Shown in pieces: positions 59,168-64,000 of a stretch of DNA of 64,000 nt (within the stretch, counting starts at the first letter, position 1; every line of letters begins with the position of its first letter). A program made the translations under genes and the position numbers. The notes below the pieces were generated by a model. It was not told the DNA's origin. It did not search any database and saw only the letters and a program-made list of their open reading frames with translations. Source of the DNA: Choristoneura fumiferana (Eukaryota; Arthropoda; Insecta; Lepidoptera; Tortricidae); assembly GCF_025370935.1 (NCBI RefSeq), contig NC_133472.1, positions 26,197,233 to 26,261,232 of the forward strand, written 5' to 3'.

Positions 59168-59279
59168 CAGATAAGGTCAAAGTTTAGTACCTTATCGCTG
59201 TCACTTCATACGTATAAAATTGACAAAAGGCATACAGTGACAAGGTACTAAAGTGTAAAGATATCTTTGACCTTGACTG
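59168..59279. mobile_element. TA-flanked palindromic MITE (CAGATAAGGTCAAAG)
   Basis: CAGATAAGGTCAAAG ... TAGTACCTTATCGCTGTCAC on the left mirrors GTGACAAGGTACTAAAG ... CTTTGACCTTGACTG on the right. TA on both sides. 112 bp. Confidence 0.9.
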
Positions 59280-59562
59280 TACCGGCACCCATGGCAGCAT
59301 AATGCCTAGCAATGCCTCTCTTCATTTGTATCTGTTATCTTAATATAACTAGTGATATATTTATATGTAGGTATGTAAGACAGACACTCAAACTACACGA
59401 AATTATGGTTACATTTTGTTATTTTGATCACAAAATTTCTAAGTTGAATATTTCAAAAATGGCTGTACCGATTTTTAACAAACATCGCTAAGAACCACCG
59501 GAGCGAAACTCGCTTTCACGTAAAAAGTGCATCGAAATCGGTCCATCTCTTTGAGCGCTACG

Positions 59563-59735
59563 ATGGCCCAGGCAGACAGACATTGGCGTCACACCTATAA
59601 CACCCCACATATAAAGGGCCGGCAACGTATCTGTAAGTCAACTTATATTATGAGTGGTGATTGCTTTCCATCAGGTGACCCGCCAGCTCGTTTTCCTCTA
59701 TCATACAAAAACAGCCCTCTTTGCGGCGGGGGTTA
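59563..59735 (+). mobile_element. Family L LINE-type 3' end, decayed
   Basis: GGGCCGGCAACGTATCTGTA, TTTCCATCAGGTGACCCGCC, AGCTCGTTTTCCTC, then an A-rich end. The same word order as family L. The 69-codon frame is a by-product. Confidence 0.7.
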
Positions 59736-59749
59736 AAAATAAGCACAAC

Positions 59750-59935
59750 AGGTGTGTGCGATGGGTCACATCACTGGCCCGCGCGCGGGACACAAAAATA
59801 GTGCGAAGTCTGGCAACCTGTTAGCCGCGCTAACCGATGACAGAGTGGCGCGACACCGCGGTCGCGCCGCGCCTGCGACCCGCGCTTTGCACGCCGCGTG
59901 CCTACATACCTTTAGCCACTAATAGATCTGCTGAA
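59750..59935. promoter_or_regulatory. Very CpG-rich unique island
   Basis: CACTGGCCCGCGCGCGGGAC, GTGGCGCGACACCGCGGTC, GCGCCGCGCCTGCGACC and CACGCCGCGTGCC. The densest CpG patch of the right half; unique, no coding frame. Confidence 0.35.
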
Positions 59936-61135
59936 CCGTGACCCACTGTGGAACCTCTCCACCTAAGACAGCATGACAACTTCGCTATAGAACTAATGCA
60001 ATAAAATAATAATAGCGCAGTCAAAAAATAATAAAATACTCTCATTGCTAAACATCAGCTACGTTAGTAGTCGGGAATCCTACAACTGAAATATCAACGC
60101 TTAATATATCTAAATTTATAATCGTACCCGTAGCTCGTACCTAATACCTAAACTGTAAAATGTCGATAGTTGATAAATCTATTTTCAAATTACCAAAACT
60201 ACAAAATCCTAAGTAAAATGTAGAATGAGTAAAACTAACATGTATCTCTTTTTGCACCATTTATGGTTCAGAAAAATTAGGTATGACGATGAGCGAAGCG
60301 AGGAGTGCTAGGTACAATTGCGTACACAACTCCAACGCCAATACCGAACGTTTTAAAAACTATTATTCGATCTCGTGTATATATTTTAAACGTCTGGATT
60401 ACCTATGGTCTGCGGGTTCTTTTGCTTTCGGTAAAACGTACTTTCAAACAAATATTTGACGATTCAATATTTGTACTTCCGTTCGTAGGTCTTGTCAAAA
60501 TTCGGCCTTTTGTATTTCGGTATTGTGATGTGACTGGCCACGACATGTCTTTCCAGCTTGTTTGTTTTATAAGTTTAAAGTAATGCGTTTCCGTAATAAA
60601 GTAATGTTTCGTAGTTACATCAATATTAACATTGGTTTCCGAAGCGTTCTGAAATTGCCATCTAACCTAAACTCGCACCGAAACAGATGTCCGGAGAACG
60701 TGCCCCGAGAAACTCGATTACGACCGATGGCCATGTCAATGACTTGAATTTCAATTAGAACAAATTATCAAGGGATACGCCGCAGCAAACTTGATTTGTT
60801 AACACAAGCGCACTGCAGTGCACCGGGCGAGCTTCGAGCCACGAATTAGCCTCGCTTGATTTTGGACATATAGCCAATCATTCTATTAGGTGTAGGAGCA
60901 AGAGCACCTAGCCCGCTTTATTATAGATCAATTTCAGGATAACACCAAATAAACAAACACACCAAAGATACCTATCTATGTACTTAGTCAGTCACCTGCA
61001 AATTCGTTTTCGCTCCCTAAACATTGTTGGACATTATTTTGGCGTTTCGAAAAGGTTTTTTTTTTATAAATTGTATGCCTACCTGCTTCTGTGCTCACAA
61101 CACAAAAACTTAAAAAAGAAACAAAAATAATTTCC
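59936..61135. other. Unique DNA, no gene supported
   Basis: A 92-codon frame at 60305-60583 has no recognisable domain. GATGAGCGAAGCGAGGAGTG near 60291 is a repeat-like word without a second copy here. Confidence 0.4.
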
Positions 61136-61336
61136 TTGCTCATCCGCGACCTTACGATAGCTAAGCTTATGCAAAATATGCGTATTCATGCAGTTCCTCC
61201 ACCTCCACACTGTAAGAACACACACACGTCACACAAACCCATCTATCACCACCACCACACTGCACTGACGCGTTTCGAACTCAACCAGAGCTCATCTTCA
61301 GAGTGACACAACCGTACACCATGCTACCAGTTGTAA
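61136..61336 (-). mobile_element. Second hammerhead-bearing repeat, right arm missing
   Basis: Left arm (CTTATGCAAAATATGCG, TTCATGCAGTTCCTCCACC) and centre match the element at 28508, but the inverted right arm is gone. The (CACCACCACCACAC) tract beside the core is shared. Confidence 0.7.
61262..61308 (-). ncRNA. Hammerhead-ribozyme-like motif, copy 2
   Basis: Minus strand: CACT|CTGAAGA, then an extra T, stem II GAGCTC/GAGTTC with a TGGTT loop, GAAA, CGCGTC, and AGTG. CACT pairs with AGTG (stem I, four pairs); stem III is a single A-U pair or the self-complementary ACGCGT that could work in dimers. All core nucleotides are present except for the one-base insertion. Confidence 0.45.
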
Positions 61337-62138
61337 CTACTCGTAGCCGTAATATTCATTGTTGCATAGAAAAACGATAATCCAATCGCAAAAATGTTAA
61401 CGTTGGTTAACGTATTGTTTTTTTTATTAATTGCATTCAAGAAAACAATAACATTCAAATATGTAGTCTATTTGCTCTGCTACATCTAAGCTGTGCAAAA
61501 GAAGCGTAACTTAGGAAGACGCGCTTATTGCAAGCTGTACCAGACGAGGGCTACACACGAATCTGAATTGCAAAATGAACCTCCATATTTGCGCAAAACA
61601 CACACCTATGTACTCAATACCGGTTTGTTAGTGCAAGAGGATTAAGGGTGACAGTCAGTAGGTACATTCTCGTACATTACCTACACTAGTTTTTGAACAC
61701 GGCTTTCAGTCGATTCATCTTTATCTTTTTTATACGTATTTATTATAAAAGTTACTTCTCACCGTCTGTCCCTCTTTGTCTATGAACGCTTAGATCCTTT
61801 AAAGTAATTTAAGAAAAAGGCGTCTTGGAAGTTTTAAAATGTAAAATCGTTATTGTACTGTACAACTATACAGAAAAAGAGGTACATGAATACATTTGAT
61901 ACATGGCTTGTTGTAAATAGAGGTACACCAAATTCACGTCTTAGCTCTCTACAATAAGTAGGTACGTCCATAGCCAAAACATGACTAGTCTGCGTACGAC
62001 TTCGGAAAATCGAAAAACCTCACTTTGGGCAACGAATCAGATTGTAGCCCAACCATTCAACGTTTTTATCTGGCTTAAAGTCATTTTTGATGCTAGGCTA
62101 CTAGGCTAGTGCACGATCGAACACATTTAGAATCACAA

Positions 62139-62345
62139 CCGACAGGCGGATAGCATACTGGTTAACGACCCTAAGTATAAGGCTAGAGACCCCGGGTTCG
62201 AATCCCGGTAGGGGCAGTTTTGTACCTCTATGATAAAAACAACTGTTAGGATTTGAGACATGAATGTTCTATGTATTTAAATCAGTACCTACCTATTTAC
62301 TAACCAAGCATTGCTTGGTAACTATAGCACAAGCTTTGCTTAGTT
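62139..62345 (+). mobile_element. SINE-B variant with clear A and B boxes
   Basis: A box TAGCATACTGG (62151-62161), B box GGTTCGAATCC (62195-62205) inside CCCGG...CCGG, GTTTTGTACCTCTATGATAA body, and the tail ACAAGCTTTGCTTAGTTACG. Head differs from other SINE-B copies, so it is a distinct subfamily. Confidence 0.85.
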
Positions 62346-62461
62346 ACGTTCGCGTAAACCATTACTTCACAAAATATTTCTATGGAAATTCCCAGAAATT
62401 ATACCTTGCGGTCTGCATTTCGGTTCTATGATGAACACCCGCGCAAAATTTCAAGTCTCTC

Positions 62462-62502
62462 TCACACACACACACGCGCGTGCACGCACGTACACACAGC
62501 AC
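62462..62502. repeat. CA/CG microsatellite
   Basis: CACACACACACACGCGCGTG then CACGCACGTACACAC. Confidence 0.85.
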
Positions 62503-62552
62503 ATATATGATGTAATAGTTTACTGCATAAGTTATTAACAGGTTCCCTGTCC

Positions 62553-62614
62553 CATGAGGCACATGTGCCTCATGCGTGACTACTGGTACGTCCATGAGGC
62601 ACATGTGCCACATG
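62553..62614. repeat. Pair of 22-bp palindromes, 40 bp apart
   Basis: CATGAGGCACA with its own inverse forms a perfect 22-bp palindrome at 62553-62574; a one-mismatch copy lies at 62593-62614. Each centre is CACATGTG, an E-box type site. Function unknown. Confidence 0.9.
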
Positions 62615-62639
62615 GCCAGTGATGTAAATAATGCAGGTG

Positions 62640-64000
62640 TTCTTTCGATAAATAATAAATTTTATTACGTATTATATTATAATATTTTAATCTTGAACCA
62701 CATTTAGATAACCAATTAAAGTGACTATGGGGACATTACATTAGGGACATTACATTACTTTATCATTACGTACTATGAGGCCGTGTCAATAGACCGATGC
62801 ACATTGCTTCGGGACAGGGAACCGGTTAATACCAGTATACAAATCACTCACTTTACAATAACCAACCAACCCAATTTCTTAATCAAACCTAAAAACACGG
62901 TTTTCGTAATACAAGGGGAGATTGAAAATCAGATAAATTTAACACCTTCGCTGACGGCTGCAGCGGTGCCTGCTTTTGACTGCCTTTAGATTGCAATCCT
63001 GCTCTGTTATCTTCGAATATAGATATTTGATAAGCGTTGTTTATATGTATTAATTATAAATACAATGGATCGGCATATTTATAAGCCTCTGCTACATTGC
63101 ACCGTGTTACACGACTGATTAGCTGATACGATGAGCGTCTGTGAACAAAGGGAACAAATTAGTGACAAAGGAATTTATAAAACAATATCAAACATTATTA
63201 GGTAAGTTCAGAAGAATTTGTATTGAGTGATTAAAAGGTGCCATATTAACCCGAGGTCCCTGGCTCTATTTAGGGCTCTACTTTTCACTTCGATGACGAG
63301 AAAATACCGGGTTTGGCCTGTACTACGAGCAAAAAAGGCCACACCCGTTATAATATGAAAACATTAATATTTCCAAAATAATAATTATTCAAATGAGTCT
63401 CTTTAAAAAATAATCCAAGTAAATTGTTTAAAAACGTGTTCGGTAAAAATTTACGGTTCGTATTATAAAACGTACAACTATTAGTTGTATGAAACTCAGA
63501 AACTAATGATGCGTATGCGTAATGGTGCCTAGAAAGGTAATGTAGAGCATAAGAAAAAACTACTATCGAACCTGCTGCAGTCGAATATTCTTTAAAGTGA
63601 ATCATTCTGAAGTTAAAAAACATGTTTGATTTAGTTTAATTCGTAAATAATAAACTTTTCTTATTTATTTAATGTCTTACGCCTATTTAGGTTTTTTTTA
63701 GCCGCAGAGCTAGATAGAATTAGTATGAAATAGCCTCAACAGAAAATATGCTTGTAACTTCTGGTGCACTACCCTCTAATAACCAACTCGGAACGTAAAT
63801 CAGATATTAAATTGTTAGAACACCATGTTAATGCTCAACGAATAATTTGATTTTCTAATAACAACGCCGACTGAACACTAATCGGATTGTACCTACTGCT
63901 TGTCATGTGGTCTAACCGAATGGTTTACTTGAACTATTTGCATCGTAGCATTCTATAATGAACCTTGGCGACATTCTTTCTATAAAACTCGTAGACGTTT
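62640..64000. other. Unique AT-rich DNA, no gene seen
   Basis: A perfect 8-bp hairpin (TACAACTA, one base, TAGTTGTA) near 63471. Short frames at 62783 and 63348 have no motif. Nothing else supported. Confidence 0.4.

Noticed and set aside
1..64000. CRISPR array, bacterial operon or phage-like system
   Set aside because: No regularly spaced direct repeats, no dense coding, and eukaryotic repeats throughout.

Overview
The window looks like nuclear DNA of a moth or butterfly (Lepidoptera). It is AT-rich, carries TAGGTA/GTAGGTAC-type short words, and is full of interspersed repeats of a lepidopteran kind: RTE-type non-LTR retrotransposon 3' ends that finish in TGATGATGA runs, tRNA-derived SINEs, short palindromic DNA transposons with TA or 8-bp target duplications, and a ~600-bp repeat with GGGTTCCGTAG near both ends. 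The order is inferred from these repeat types; no species is claimed.

I found no host protein-coding gene. The longest open frame with recognisable content (47224-47652, 142 codons) is the C-terminal end of a retrotransposon reverse transcriptase. All other open frames are short, lack family motifs, and usually lie inside repeats. The simplest reading is a long intron or a gene-poor intergenic region around a regulated gene. One near-perfect zero-length-exon splice motif (pyrimidine tract, CAG, GTAAGT at 43951-43967) would fit a long intron on the + strand.

Layout. 1-9 kb: mostly unique AT-rich DNA with a TGCG/TG microsatellite, a 21-bp minisatellite, Helitron-like and RTE fragments and one TA-flanked MITE. 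9-21 kb: unique DNA with GC/CpG-richer islands (10.1-10.5, 12.2-12.5, 19.75-19.97, 21.1-21.3 kb), MITEs, a decayed LINE C-terminus and SINEs. 21.5-27.8 kb: dense repeats, including a 2.26-kb foldback structure (24612-26868) with other repeats inserted. 28-34 kb: an inverted repeat with a hammerhead-ribozyme-like core, several GC-rich islands, and a hAT-type MITE with perfect target duplication. 34-43 kb: SINEs, MITEs, Helitron-like copies, GC-rich islands and a nested cluster at 42.3-43.2 kb. 44-52 kb: another 600-bp repeat, the RTE C-terminus, nested SINE/MITE insertions, and islands. 52-64 kb: further MITEs and Helitron-like copies, GC-rich islands, a second hammerhead-like copy, a tRNA-SINE and a palindrome pair.

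The GC-richer, non-repeated islands (often with TAATTA/TTTAT words) are the best candidates for function in the host, as enhancers or other regulatory DNA, but this is inferred from composition only. The most unusual items are the hammerhead-like cores in the 28.5 and 61.2 kb repeats, the set of TA-flanked palindromic elements that share only the outermost CAGTC/CAGAT bases, the foldback structure with a readable insertion order, and the recursive-splice-site candidate.
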